A DNA stretch of 64,000 bases from Cytobacillus pseudoceanisediminis (GCF_023516215.1 NZ_CP097349.1:2418001-2482000); one strand, 5' to 3'; numbered from the stretch's first letter, positions 18,685-27,481 are shown. Notes: generated by a model not told the origin, from the letters alone. Numbers and translations are program-made.

Positions 18685-19467
18685 ATGAGAAATCTCCTAT
18701 TTATATCCCTTCTTATTCCTTTGCTTGGCTGCGGCCATTCAGAACCTGCCAGTCCTTTGCAAAAGCCTGACATGGCCTCAAAAGATCTGGATGCACAAAT
18801 ACCAGTAAAGGCAAAGAAGGTACAGCAGAAAGCAACAGCCCAATCTCCGAAAACTCCTGCGGCTGTGAAAAAGGAATCTGTCATCATTGATGTTCCACTA
18901 ATCAGACAAAACCCCGAATTGAAGTATGGATGCGAAGTAACCAGCCTGACAATGGTCCTGCGGCATGCAGGTGTGCAAGTAGGGAAAATGGATTTGTATA
19001 ATGCAGTAAAGAAAGATAATGATCCGCTGATACGTTCAAAAGGCGATATTTTAAAATGGGGTAATCCAGCAGAAGGATTTGTAGGAGATATGACCGGGAC
19101 AAGTGCAGGCTACGCTGTTTTTGATAAACCAATTGAAGAATTAGTGAATAAATATCTTCCCGGAAGAGCCGTAAATTTATCCGGCCAAAATTTTGAAGCG
19201 ATTCTTATGCATGTATCCAAGGGATATCCTGCTGTGGTCTGGACAACAGGAGATTATAGGCTTCCTGACCGCTGGGAGTCCTGGACTCACTCCGGCAAAA
19301 CCATTAAAACTCCTTTAGATCTTCATGCAGTCGTATTGGTAGGCTATGATGAACAGTTTGTTATTCTAAACGATCCCCTCTCAGGGAAAAAACAGGTGAA
19401 GGTTTCTAAAGAACGATTCATCTCATCATGGAAAGCATTGCAATCCAGAGCAGTAAGTTACCAATAG
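18685..19467 (+). CDS. Lipoprotein with C39-like peptidase domain
   Basis: 260 aa. Signal peptide MRNLLFISLLIPLLGC with lipobox LLGC (Cys16 or 17), a low-complexity Ala/Lys/Pro linker to about residue 65, and a C39_2-type papain-like domain: the nucleophile region YGCEVTSLTMVLRHAG (Cys at about 82), LDLHAVVLVGYD (His) and ILNDPLSGK (Asn/Asp). Similar to Bacillus YvpB-type proteins. Anchored on the outer face of the membrane; substrate unknown. Start ATG behind AAAGAGGG. An inverted repeat follows the stop. Confidence 0.85.
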   Translation: MRNLLFISLLIPLLGCGHSEPASPLQKPDMASKDLDAQIPVKAKKVQQKATAQSPKTPAAVKKESVIIDVPLIRQNPELKYGCEVTSLTMVLRHAGVQVGKMDLYNAVKKDNDPLIRSKGDILKWGNPAEGFVGDMTGTSAGYAVFDKPIEELVNKYLPGRAVNLSGQNFEAILMHVSKGYPAVVWTTGDYRLPDRWESWTHSGKTIKTPLDLHAVVLVGYDEQFVILNDPLSGKKQVKVSKERFISSWKALQSRAVSYQ

Positions 19468-19476
19468 ATAATGGCA

Positions 19477-19502
19477 ACCGGCTGAAATTAATTCAGCCGG
19501 TA
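19477..19502. terminator. Inverted repeat between the C39 lipoprotein gene and fadH
   Basis: ACCGGCTGAA / TTCAGCCGGT with loop ATTAA; no strong T-tract on either side, so a weak terminator. Confidence 0.5.
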
Positions 19503-19512
19503 TTCATAAGCA

Positions 19513-20277
19513 TTAAAATGGAAATTGATTCAGCCACTGTCCTCCATCCATAGTGATGCACTCCCCATTAATATAACCTGCATGCTCAGAGAAAAGGAAG
19601 AATGCCAATTCTGCGATTTCTTCCGGCTTACCGAGCCTGCCAAGGGGCACACTTTGGAGTGTCCTGTTTGCAGCTTCTTCTGATTCCCAAAGCCTGTCAG
19701 CCCCTCCTGTCCTTTCAATCGGACCTGGGGCTATTGCATTCACTCTAATTCCGTATTTTCTTCCCCATTCTACAGCCAAGGTTCTTGTCATGGATAATAC
19801 ACCTGCTTTTGCTGCTGCCGAGTGTATAACACCCGCTCCAGCATCCCATGCATATGTAGCCACCATATTAATGATGCTTCCCTTAACTCCTTTTTCAATC
19901 CAGTGTTTACCGACTTCACTCGAACAATAAAAGGTTCCATTCAAGACAATATTAATAACAGAATTCCATCCATTTGCACTCAAGCTCTCTGCAGGGCATA
20001 TAAAATTTCCCGCTGCATTATTAACAAGGAAATCAACTTGTCCAAATACATTTAGTGTTTCGTTGAGCATATGTTTAACATGTTCAATTTCACGGACATC
20101 CATTTGAATTGTCAAAACTTGACCCTGGAAGGTTTGAATTTCAGCTTTTGCTGTCTCGAGGCGTTCCGGATTCCTTCCTGTTATCACCACATTCGCTCCG
20201 GCTTCAGCAAACCTCTTTGCCATATATTTTCCCATACCGCTGGAACCGCCAGTAACAATGACTGTTTTATTCTTCAT
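19513..20277 (-). CDS. fadH: 2,4-dienoyl-CoA reductase (SDR family)
   Basis: 254 aa SDR. Cofactor motif TGGSSGMGKYMA (about residues 8-19), NNAAGNF, and SAAAKAG where a Tyr-xxx-Lys would be expected: the catalytic Tyr is replaced (HSAAAKAG), as is typical of FadH/DECR-type dienoyl-CoA reductases. Also NAIAPGPIERTGG and C-terminal MDGGQWLN. Reduces dienoyl-CoA in degradation of unsaturated fatty acids. Matches B. subtilis FadH (YkuF) in length and location. Start ATG at 20277 (GAGAGG site); a longer frame to 20307 would run through the palindrome at 20294-20313, so is rejected. Confidence 0.9.
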   Translation of the reverse strand: MKNKTVIVTGGSSGMGKYMAKRFAEAGANVVITGRNPERLETAKAEIQTFQGQVLTIQMDVREIEHVKHMLNETLNVFGQVDFLVNNAAGNFICPAESLSANGWNSVINIVLNGTFYCSSEVGKHWIEKGVKGSIINMVATYAWDAGAGVIHSAAAKAGVLSMTRTLAVEWGRKYGIRVNAIAPGPIERTGGADRLWESEEAANRTLQSVPLGRLGKPEEIAELAFFLFSEHAGYINGECITMDGGQWLNQFPF

Positions 20278-20293
20278 TCTAATTCCTCTCAAA

Positions 20294-20313
20294 AAATGAA
20301 TGATCATTCATTT
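20294..20313. promoter_or_regulatory. FadR-like palindromic operator upstream of fadH
   Basis: AAATGAATGATCATTCATTT is a perfect 20-bp palindrome just upstream of the fadH ribosome site. Half-sites TGAATGA/TCATTCA are those of the B. subtilis FadR box, but there they are separated by about 4 bases and here they abut. Probably the operator for a TetR-type fatty-acid regulator. Confidence 0.6.
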
Positions 20314-20523
20314 ATATTTTACCATTAAATATAGAATTTTCGAATTATTATTTACAAATTAATTAATAATTTTAAGGAAAATGAAGGATAAAAAACAAGC
20401 ATAGTTATTTCTTCTTTTTAATAGGATAGTTTGATAGTATTAAAGATACTGCTATGAGAAGCATTGCCTTTACTCATGCTCAATACTTCAAAAAAAATTT
20501 TAATAGATAGGTTGGTATGCTAA

Positions 20524-21397
20524 ATGCCGGAAAAAGTGTCCAGAAGATCTTTTTTAAAAAGAGCTCTCGGCTTTTTTGCTGCTGTTTTTGGTATTAGTGC
20601 AGGCGGCTATTATTATGCACGGGATATTGAGCCGCGGCTCTTGGAAATCACAAACTACAAAATTTCTGACAACGCTATTCCACAAGCGTTCCATAATAAA
20701 AAAATCATCCAATTCAGCGATACCCATTTAGGATTTCATTATGACCTGAAACAGCTTGAAAAATTGATTGAAAAGATAAACAGCTTGAAGCCTGATATTG
20801 TCTTCTTTACAGGTGATCTGATGGATGAACCCAACAAATATAAAGAGGCAAACCAAATCGCCCCCTCCTGAAAAGGATTCAGGCGCCGCTTGGAAGGTTT
20901 GCTATTTATGGAAACCATGATCACGGGGGCTATGGTTCTGATATCTATAAATCTATTATGGAAGAATCCGGTTTATTCTTTTGCTGAATGAAAATCGGAA
21001 AATCGAGTTTTCCGGAAGCAGCATCCAGATTATCGGCATTGACGATGCCATGCTCGGCAAACCGGACATAAAGCTTGCCAGCGGAAGTCTGGACGATTCT
21101 TCCTATAACATTTTATTGTCCCATGCACCGGATTTAGCAGATGAAGCCTCAGCTTTCAACATCAATCTGCAGTTGAGCGGCCATAGTCATGGAGGACAAA
21201 TAAAACTGCCGTTCATTGGAGCGTTAGTTAAACCGCCGCATGCTGAAAGATACTATGAAGGCTTCTATGAAATCGGCAGCCAACGCCCTTTAACTCTTTA
21301 TGTAAACAGAGGGCTTGGTACAACCCGGCTGCCCTTCCGGTTTTTATCCAAACCTGAACTGACGGTATTTACCCTACAATCAAACAGCGGGAATTAA
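20524..21397 (+). pseudogene. ykuE: Tat-exported metallophosphoesterase YkuE, two frameshifts
   Basis: N-terminal twin-arginine signal SRRSFLKRALGFFAA, then calcineurin-like motifs in three frames: FSDTHLG and FTGDLMD in the first, YGNHDHG in the second, LSHAPDL and SGHSHGGQ in the third. The frame breaks at C5 (20861-20865) and at T3 (20972-20974); one added base at each site gives a continuous about 291-aa protein. B. subtilis YkuE is a known substrate of the TatAyCy translocase and associates with the wall. Start ATG at 20524 with a weak site. All metal ligands are preserved, so sequence error is the simplest explanation. Confidence 0.87.
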
Positions 21398-21430
21398 AGG
21401 AAAGCACACCTTTGCAGCTTTCCTTTTTTT
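21395..21430 (+). terminator. Terminator after ykuE
   Basis: AAAGGAAAGC / GCTTTCCTTT stem followed by T7. Confidence 0.85.
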
Positions 21431-21521
21431 GCTGCCTTCGTGACACAATTTATTCAATAAGTTACAAGATCATTTTTGCAGGCATATATTTGAATAGACC
21501 TTTCAGAAAGAGGTGATTGTT

Positions 21522-22019
21522 ATGTACCATATAGTAAAACCTGGTGAGACATTGTCTGTCATCGCAAAGAATTACCGCCGCCCTTTAAGCGAGCTTCTGG
21601 GGGCAAACCCTTCCATTGTAAACCCAGGCCTGATCTATCCCGGCCAGCGATTAGTAATACCAGGGCTGCCGGAACCAGATTCCATTCCGTATACCATCAT
21701 TGTTTCAAGAGGTAAAAGAAGCTTAACTCTTTTATATAACGGTGCCATTCAAAAAGTGTACCCCATTGCCGTCGGAAAAATGCTGACACAGACCCCAATT
21801 GGAGAGTTTGTTATTGTGAACAGAGAACCTAATCCCGGCGGCCCATATGGTGTCATGTGGCTTTCCCTGTCGAAAGCCGGCTATGGAATTCACGGAACTA
21901 ATAATCCTTCCTCAATTGGCCAATCTGTTTCCCAAGGCTGTATACGCATGTATAACCAGGATGTGCTCGAATTGTCACGCATAGTGCCAAATGGCACCAG
22001 GGTACGGATACAGCCTTAG
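21522..22019 (+). CDS. ykuD: L,D-transpeptidase YkuD with LysM domain
   Basis: 165 aa. N-terminal LysM (residues 1-48: [18 protein letters not shown] ... [10 protein letters not shown]) and C-terminal YkuD catalytic domain with [11 protein letters not shown] and SQGCIRM (catalytic His and Cys). Same size and layout as B. subtilis YkuD (164 aa), a spore/wall-associated L,D-transpeptidase that can form 3-3 peptidoglycan crosslinks. No signal peptide, as in B. subtilis. Start ATG 21522 behind AGAGGTGATTGTT; the upstream GTG at 21513 overlaps the site and is rejected. Follows ykuE as in B. subtilis. Confidence 0.93.
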   Translation: MYHIVKPGETLSVIAKNYRRPLSELLGANPSIVNPGLIYPGQRLVIPGLPEPDSIPYTIIVSRGKRSLTLLYNGAIQKVYPIAVGKMLTQTPIGEFVIVNREPNPGGPYGVMWLSLSKAGYGIHGTNNPSSIGQSVSQGCIRMYNQDVLELSRIVPNGTRVRIQP

Positions 22020-22046
22020 CTGTTACTTACAATCGTCCTTTCAACA

Positions 22047-22084
22047 AAACTTTCGCTGAAAAATTGCGAAAGTTTTTATTTTTT
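22047..22084 (+). terminator. Terminator after ykuD
   Basis: AAAACTTTCGC / GCGAAAGTTTT stem followed by TATTTTTT. Confidence 0.85.
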
Positions 22085-22108
22085 AGTTGATATTTTTTTA
22101 AACACAAC

Positions 22109-22127
22109 ATATCATATTGATATATCA
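22109..22127. promoter_or_regulatory. Palindromes upstream of the padR gene
   Basis: ATATCATATTGATAT (perfect 6-bp arms, 3-base centre) overlapping TGATATATCA, about 30 bases before the TTG start. PadR proteins usually repress their own operon from sites of this ATAT-rich dyad type; probable autoregulatory operator. Confidence 0.5.
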
Positions 22128-22155
22128 GCATGATACATTGAAAGGAGTTTTATAA

Positions 22156-22770
22156 TTGTCTATAGAACATACCATTCTTGCTGTGCTAAGCTTTTGGCCC
22201 AGCACAGGATATAATATTAAATCTGAATTTGAACACAAAGCTGCTGGCCTTTATTGGGGAATGAGCTATGGGAGCATTTACCCGAAATTAAAAAAGCTGG
22301 AGGAAGAAGGATTTATCTATGCAATCGAGCAGGAAGATGAAGGAAGAAAGAAAAAAATGTATGAGCTCACTGCAAAAGGCTGGAAAGAGTTTGAGAACTG
22401 GCTGAAGATTCCTCCTTCTTTCCCGGTTATTAAAGATGAATTGCTAATGAAAATGTCAACATGGCATGAAGATATGGATAATGAAGTGTTAATTAGCCAT
22501 TTATTAAAAAGAAAAGAAGAAACCTCTGATATTCTAAAATTTGTACAAGAATGGCCGCGAAATGGATACTCCTATGTCAGCAAGCTTGGCTGCCTCTCTA
22601 TTCGATATGCAGAAATGAAGCTGGAAACAGAAATTAAATGGATTGAAGAATCAATTGAAGCGCTGCAAAATAATAATCTGCCAGATGGCCAGGACCCTCA
22701 TGGCAATACTGAAAAGCTGCTAAACAGGCGAAGGAGGGCCATTGGCGGGGATAAGGGGAATTGCCAATGA
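22156..22770 (+). CDS. PadR-family transcriptional regulator
   Basis: 204 aa. N-terminal PadR winged helix (residues 1-85: LAVLSFWPSTGYNIKSEFEH ... GSIYPKLKKLEEEGFI ... GRKKKMYELTAKG) and a C-terminal Vir-type helical dimerisation domain (about 90-180). Starts at TTG 22156 behind GAAAGGAGTTTTATA. Its stop overlaps the start of the downstream MFS gene by 4 bases (ATGA), so the two form a coupled regulator-transporter operon, and the exporter is the probable regulated target. Ligand unknown. Confidence 0.9.
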   Translation: MSIEHTILAVLSFWPSTGYNIKSEFEHKAAGLYWGMSYGSIYPKLKKLEEEGFIYAIEQEDEGRKKKMYELTAKGWKEFENWLKIPPSFPVIKDELLMKMSTWHEDMDNEVLISHLLKRKEETSDILKFVQEWPRNGYSYVSKLGCLSIRYAEMKLETEIKWIEESIEALQNNNLPDGQDPHGNTEKLLNRRRRAIGGDKGNCQ

Positions 22771-24041
22771 AACCCGGCATTTTTAAACCACTCAAGCTGA
22801 AATCCTTTCGCTCTCTATTTGGTGCCCAGTTATTTTCCGATTTGGGTAACTGGCTCGATTTTATTGCTTTGCAGGTTATTGTCGCTTATCACTGGGGGCT
22901 TGATGAAACGGCAATTGCCTCTGTTATTATTGTTCTCGGCCTTCCCTGGGTCATTATCGGTCCATTTGCAAGTGTATTTGTGGATAGATTACCGAAAAAA
23001 GCTGTTATGATCGTTTGCCTCCTTTTAAGAATTGTCTTTGTCGGAGGCTTGTTTTACGCTCCCAACCTATACATTCTGCTATTATTTGTCTTTTTAAAGG
23101 GAACCGTATCAGCCCTTTACGACCCGGCAAGGCAGAGTGCTATCCGGATGATTGTACCTGACAGCATGCTGCCTGAAGCAGTAACTCTAAGCCAGCTTTC
23201 AGTCAATACCATGAAAATTGCCGGGCCAGCATTAGGCGGAGGGATAATAGCAGTTTTCGGACCAAAAAGCCCCTTTCTATTTGAAGCAGCAGGATTCATT
23301 GCAGCCATTGTTTTCCTTCTATTTCTTCCCAGCTTAACTTCTTTTGAGGAATCAGATAAAAGAATGGCAGAAGACTATACTGTCAAAACAAGTTATTGGA
23401 AAGAATTTTCAGAGGGCATAAAACATATTTTCCACACTCCCCTTTTAAGGGTCTCAATTATTCTTTCTTCTGCAGCATTTTTCATCATTTTCCTTTATGA
23501 TGGGTTATTTATTTTTATTGCAAAGCAGATTGGATTTAATGAGGGCAATTTTGGATTACTGATCAGTGCAGTGGGAGCAGGCAGTGTTGCTGGCTCACTT
23601 TTGCTGGGCCATTGGACAGGGTGGAACCGAAAACCCGTCCATTTAATGAGTTCTTCGGCCATATTAAGCGGCACTTTTATTGTAGCTGTTGGACTTGGAG
23701 GCTTAGGTCTTCTTAATTTCCCTCCACTGGTCTGGATAATCGGTGCATGTCTATTAGGTCTTTTAGGAGCTGGAGAATCTGTTCCTTACGGCTATGTGCT
23801 CCAATCTGAAACACCAAAGCAAATGATGGGCAGAGTTTCGGCTGCCGCCATGTCCCTGCAGACTTTTTCCATGCTTATTGCACCTGCTGCAGGAGCTCTT
23901 CTTGCAAAACAGCTAGGTGCCTCTTTTGTTATGATTGGCGCTGGCTTGGCAACAACATTATTAGGTTCATCAATGCTGATGGTTATATGGAAAAAGTCAG
24001 GATCCTTACAACCTATAAGCAGAAAGCAGCTGGATGGATAA
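22767..24041 (+). CDS. MFS transporter (MFS_3/EntS-like), partner of PadR regulator
   Basis: 424 aa, about 12 membrane helices. Motif A-like sequence FVDRLPKKAVMI after TM2 and a central loop from about residue 195; LFGAQLFSDLGNWLDF opening is typical of the MFS_3 group that exports siderophores, macrolides or other amphipathic compounds. Start ATG 22767 (AAGGGG at 8 bases) overlaps the padR stop by 4 bases; a TTG at 22761 is too near the site. Substrate unknown. Confidence 0.88.
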   Translation: MKPGIFKPLKLKSFRSLFGAQLFSDLGNWLDFIALQVIVAYHWGLDETAIASVIIVLGLPWVIIGPFASVFVDRLPKKAVMIVCLLLRIVFVGGLFYAPNLYILLLFVFLKGTVSALYDPARQSAIRMIVPDSMLPEAVTLSQLSVNTMKIAGPALGGGIIAVFGPKSPFLFEAAGFIAAIVFLLFLPSLTSFEESDKRMAEDYTVKTSYWKEFSEGIKHIFHTPLLRVSIILSSAAFFIIFLYDGLFIFIAKQIGFNEGNFGLLISAVGAGSVAGSLLLGHWTGWNRKPVHLMSSSAILSGTFIVAVGLGGLGLLNFPPLVWIIGACLLGLLGAGESVPYGYVLQSETPKQMMGRVSAAAMSLQTFSMLIAPAAGALLAKQLGASFVMIGAGLATTLLGSSMLMVIWKKSGSLQPISRKQLDG

Positions 24042-24068
24042 GCTTTTGTATTAAAAGCCTTATCCAAG

Positions 24069-24110
24069 TTGGTTTTATTGACTAAAAAGGGTATAATATT
24101 GTTTATACCC
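24069..24110 (+). promoter_or_regulatory. ykyB promoter with inverted repeat over the -10
   Basis: TTGGTT (24069-24074), 17-base spacer, TATAAT (24092-24097). The -10 lies inside the inverted repeat GGGTATAA / TTATACCC (24089-24110), so a DNA-binding protein or a transcript hairpin at that site would affect initiation. Confidence 0.6.
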
Positions 24111-24137
24111 CTTTATAATTTGAAAGGAGATTGGAAA

Positions 24138-24605
24138 TTGAATTCTGATAAGAAACAATATCCCCATCTGCAACCAACGGTTGAAAACCTCTCTCAAGCC
24201 ATCTTCACCGTTAACCGCCATGCAAAGACAGCACCAAACCCTAAATTTTTGTATAAATTAAAGCACGATGCACTTCAAAAGTTAATTAGAGAAGGAAAAG
24301 CCCAGAAAGCAGGCCTTCACTATTCTGGCAATCCAAAAAACAGCCAGCAGCAGTCAGATGTTCTCGTAAAATGCGGGAATTATTCTTTCCATCTTCCGCC
24401 TTCTAAAGAGGATTTCTCAGAGCTTCCCCATTTGGGCAAACTCGATTCCTTCGTCAGAAATCCAAAATCTTCTCTATCTCTTAATGCGGCGAAAAAATTG
24501 CTTATGTCATATACAGGGCTAAAAGAGCTTAATAGCAAGCCAAATGCAAAAAAGCACCGCTATGAAAAACCTGTATTTAAGAAATTAGGAGAAAGTTACT
24601 TTTAA
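24138..24605 (+). CDS. ykyB: YkyB-family protein
   Basis: 155 aa, the length of B. subtilis YkyB (154). Starts at TTG 24138 (MNSDKKQYPHLQPTVENLSQ) behind GAAAGGAGATTGGAAA; the open frame to 24069 has no site and spans the promoter. Rich in Lys/His/Asn, with conserved VNRHAKTAP, KFLYKLKHDALQKLI and YSFHLPPSKEDF segments. Function unknown in the family. In B. subtilis the order is patA-cheV-ykyB; here ykyB is also beside cheV, in convergent orientation, with a repeat between. Confidence 0.88.
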   Translation: MNSDKKQYPHLQPTVENLSQAIFTVNRHAKTAPNPKFLYKLKHDALQKLIREGKAQKAGLHYSGNPKNSQQQSDVLVKCGNYSFHLPPSKEDFSELPHLGKLDSFVRNPKSSLSLNAAKKLLMSYTGLKELNSKPNAKKHRYEKPVFKKLGESYF

Positions 24606-24607
24606 TC

Positions 24608-24914
24608 AAGAAAAGCGCAAGCGCCTTCGGAACAAGCCGAAACCGCTTGTTCCTGCGAAGAACATCCAAGGAAGCTTTCCCTAGGTGCTCACCCCCGAAA
24701 AGCCTAAGACGGGCCTCATGGAAAGGCGTCCTTTGCCTTTTTAGGAGGATTGCCGAAATGTGGAGGCGGCTGCACAGGGACGACAAGCATGAGACGAGCC
24801 ATGCAAGAAGGTGTTCTTTCCTTCTGGAAGGGTTTGGCTAGGCTTTCGTCCCTAGGAGCCGCAACTAGACAGGCTTGTGACCTCGAGGGGGCAGGCGCTG
24901 GAGCTAGACAATTA
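24608..24914. repeat. Dispersed intergenic repeat, family A, long copy 2
   Basis: About 307 bases filling the ykyB-cheV gap. It begins CAAGAAAAGCGCAAGCGCC one base after the ykyB stop region and ends CAGGCGCTGGAGCTAGACAA. It is much more GC-rich than its surroundings. The interior holds two related modules, one starting near 24707 (AGACGGGCCTCATGGAAAGG) and one near 24791 (AGACGAGCCATGCAAGAAGG), each with a CGTCCTTTGCC/TGTTCTTTCC follow-on, which suggests internal duplication. Open frames here are artefacts of base composition. Confidence 0.75.
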
Positions 24915-24946
24915 TCAAAGTTCAAAGTTATACTTTCTTACCTAAC

Positions 24947-24978
24947 AAGAAAAAGCTGGAGTATTCCAGCTTTTTCTT
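24947..24978. terminator. Bidirectional terminator, downstream of cheV
   Basis: AGAAAAAGCTGGA / TCCAGCTTTTTCT with loop GTAT. Confidence 0.85.
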
Positions 24979-24988
24979 TGTGGTGGTT

Positions 24989-25894
24989 CTATAATGCATA
25001 CTGATCTATCAAAAGCACCAATTCTGCAATTTCAGGCTTGCTCACCTGCGCATTGGCTCCAACCATCTGACCCTTGTGGCGAAGATCTTCGGTAATCAAT
25101 GAAGAAAAAATAATAACTGGAATTTTTGCAAGCACAGGATGATCTTTAACTTTTTTAGTAAGGTGATGCCCATCCATTTGCGGCATTTCGATATCAGTGA
25201 TCATGATTTGCACTTCCTCAGTGACATCACGCCCCGACTCGGCTAAGGAATGCAAATATCTATAAGCATCGTATCCATTTTCAAAGAATTCAATTTGACA
25301 AAAGCCAGCTTCATTTAAAGTATCATTCAAAAGCTTTCTTAGGAGTGGAGAGTCTTCAGCAATAAGCAGCTTCTTGTCAGACCTTTCACGCTTTCCAAGT
25401 TTCTGCACCTTCTGGATGCTAATCCCTGAATCAGGATTTATCTCAGTGACCATTTTTTCAAAATCAAGGAGCAGCACCATCTCATCCTCAAGCTTTATGA
25501 TTCCGATAATCTGGCTTTCCTGACCCTGATACATTTCAGAAGGCTTCTCAATTTGGTTCCAGGAAATGCGGTGAATTTTTGAAACATTATGAACATGAAA
25601 AACAATTTTCTGCTGATTAAACTCTGTCACAATAAACTTATCCTGCTGAGGGCTTTCTGAGGCCGGCATATTTAATGATGATGCTACATCCACTACTGGA
25701 AGAACCTCTCCCCTCAGTTCAATGATCCCTTCAATATTACGATGAGAATGCGGGACAGGAATGACAGGGACAGGATTAATAATTTCCTTCACTTTAATAA
25801 CATTAATCCCAAATTTATTCCTTCCTATTGAGAATTCAACAATCTCCAGTTCATTCGTTCCGCTTTCCAGTAAAATGCCTTTTTTCTGTTCCAC
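24989..25894 (-). CDS. cheV: Chemotaxis coupling/response protein CheV
   Basis: 301 aa: CheW domain (about 15-160; FGINVIKVKEI, GIIELRGEVLPVVD) fused to a receiver domain (about 172-300; KLLIAEDSPLLRKLL, phospho-acceptor in MITDIEMPQMDGH, FSSL and KPE Lys). Couples receptors to CheA and takes part in adaptation through receiver phosphorylation. Start GTG at 25892-25894, site GAAGGGCG. In B. subtilis it lies between patA and ykyB; no other che genes are present here. The flagellar/chemotaxis cluster must be elsewhere. Confidence 0.95.
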   Translation of the reverse strand: MEQKKGILLESGTNELEIVEFSIGRNKFGINVIKVKEIINPVPVIPVPHSHRNIEGIIELRGEVLPVVDVASSLNMPASESPQQDKFIVTEFNQQKIVFHVHNVSKIHRISWNQIEKPSEMYQGQESQIIGIIKLEDEMVLLLDFEKMVTEINPDSGISIQKVQKLGKRERSDKKLLIAEDSPLLRKLLNDTLNEAGFCQIEFFENGYDAYRYLHSLAESGRDVTEEVQIMITDIEMPQMDGHHLTKKVKDHPVLAKIPVIIFSSLITEDLRHKGQMVGANAQVSKPEIAELVLLIDQYAL

Positions 25895-26110
25895 TTTTTT
25901 CGCCCTTCCTTTTTCATATGCTTATATCTAAGTTCGCGGCTCCTGTTTGTATGACACTTGTTTTATGAGCAGCAAGACACCGAATATGAATTATGAATCT
26001 TTTTCTCTATTAATATACCATGAATGGATAAAATTTCTTATAAAAATTTCAGTTCATTATGAAAAAAGTCCTTATTTCTGAGACTGGAAGTCAGCTGCTT
26101 TGCTAAAACA

Positions 26111-26139
26111 AGAAAAAGCAAGCCATTGGCGGCTTGCTT
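26111..26139 (-). terminator. Terminator downstream of the UMF1 MFS gene
   Basis: AAGCAAGCC / GGCTTGCTT stem followed by TTTTCTTGTTTT on the minus strand. Confidence 0.85.
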
Positions 26140-26163
26140 CTTACATGCGATACAGATGCATAC

Positions 26164-27478
26164 CTATTCAGGAATGCTGTCATCCTTAATTTTTGAATGA
26201 ACAAGCAGTCCAATTATAGTTAATATCATCAATGAACCTAAAGCAAGTCTGCTTGCCAGGTTTCCATAGCTGGCAAAGATCAAAGTAATGCTTCCATAAA
26301 TAACGGGTCCGATTATGGAAGATACTTTCCCTGAAAATGCAAACAAACCAAAAAACTGCCCTCTTTTATCTTCTGGAGTCAATTCCACAATATAAGTCCT
26401 TGTGGTAACCCACATGGACCCCAGAGCGACGCCAAACATGCTGCCCGCAATCCAAAACATGATTTCATTGACAGCCCCAACAGCAATTGCCAGAGCAACA
26501 AGAAGAAGGATCCCAACGTATTTAACCGCTTTGTTGGGCCCTTTCGCCTTGGTAATATATCCAAATACAAAAGAACCAATTATACTGGACACCGTTGAAG
26601 CAAGATATAGCAAAATGAATTGGCCAGTTGAAAAGCCGACAATGGTTTTTGCGTAAACAGCCATCATGGCAATCGTTGTGGCAATTGCATCATTTAAAAA
26701 AATAGGCAATCATGAAAGTGAAAATCGCCTTATAATGTTTCATATCTTTAAAGGTCTGCCAAATTTCCTTATAGCCTGATAAAAATTTTTGTTTTTCTTT
26801 TGCCTGGTAAGGCTTATCTTTTACAAAGAAAAACAGCGGCAAAGAAAACAGCAGAAATAATATGGCAGTTGGTATAAAAGATTCGTGAAAACCGTCATCT
26901 CCTACAAATAAATAAACTGTCAGCCCTACAAGGGTTCCGATATAGCCAACAGCCACTCCAAAGCCTGAAATCAGCGGTATATCCTGCTTTGTTCCCAAAT
27001 CGGAAATCATGGCATCGTAAAAAACCAGACTGGAATGGAAAAAACTTTGCAATAATAAAACATATAATAACGAGTGCAAGATAAACTGGAAGCCCAAATA
27101 TTTTCCCGCTAATCTGGCTTGATGCAAAAACCCCCATTAAAATGGTCGCCATTACAGTAATAAGCGTAAAGATTACTATATATTTCTTTTTCTTCCTGTC
27201 CTGTCTATCATAACCCCAAACAATGGAGAGAACAGGACAAGAAAAAAGCTTGCCAGCGCATTTGAATAAGAAATAAAGGTGCTCGCTATCTGATTCAAAA
27301 CTTCATTCTCTCCTATTACTTCCTGCAGGTAAAAAGGAAAGAAAATGGTATTAATATTTGAGGAAAAAATAGTATTCGCAAAATCGTAAAGTGCCCATGA
27401 TACAACGGGCAGTGTCATATACAGCCGCCAGGAATTGAAATTCCCCTGTTTCTGCAGCTCCGTTTTTTCTATTTCCAT
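26164..27478 (-). pseudogene. MFS transporter, UMF1/Atg22-like family, three frameshifts
   Basis: Three to four frames reassemble one about 438-aa, 12-helix protein: LPVVSWALYDFANTIFSSNI (typical YDFANSAF-type UMF1 opening), FHSSLVFYDAMISDL, GYIGTLVGL, then FLNDAIATTIAMMAVYA and MWVTTRTYIVELTP. Breaks are at plus-strand T5 27187-27191 (one base missing), A6 27039-27044 (one extra) and A7 26696-26702 (one extra). With those corrected the frame is continuous. Start ATG at 27478 (MEIEKTELQKQ) with AAGGAGCTGATGAC. Substrate unknown; the family is linked to amino acid or small-solute efflux. Confidence 0.85.
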
Positions 27479-27481
27479 GTC

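Noticed and set aside
21513..21521. GTG start for ykuD three codons upstream
   Set aside because: It overlaps the AGAGGTG ribosome site; ATG at 21522 has correct spacing and matches the family N-terminus.
24577..24925. Several 64-84 aa ORFs on both strands in the ykyB-cheV gap
   Set aside because: They fall in the GC-rich family A repeat, disagree with one another and lack ribosome sites.
25915..25960. Possible sigma-D promoter for cheV (TAAA...GCCGCGAA)
   Set aside because: Spacer is about 21 bases instead of 15 and the -10 matches only 5 of 8.
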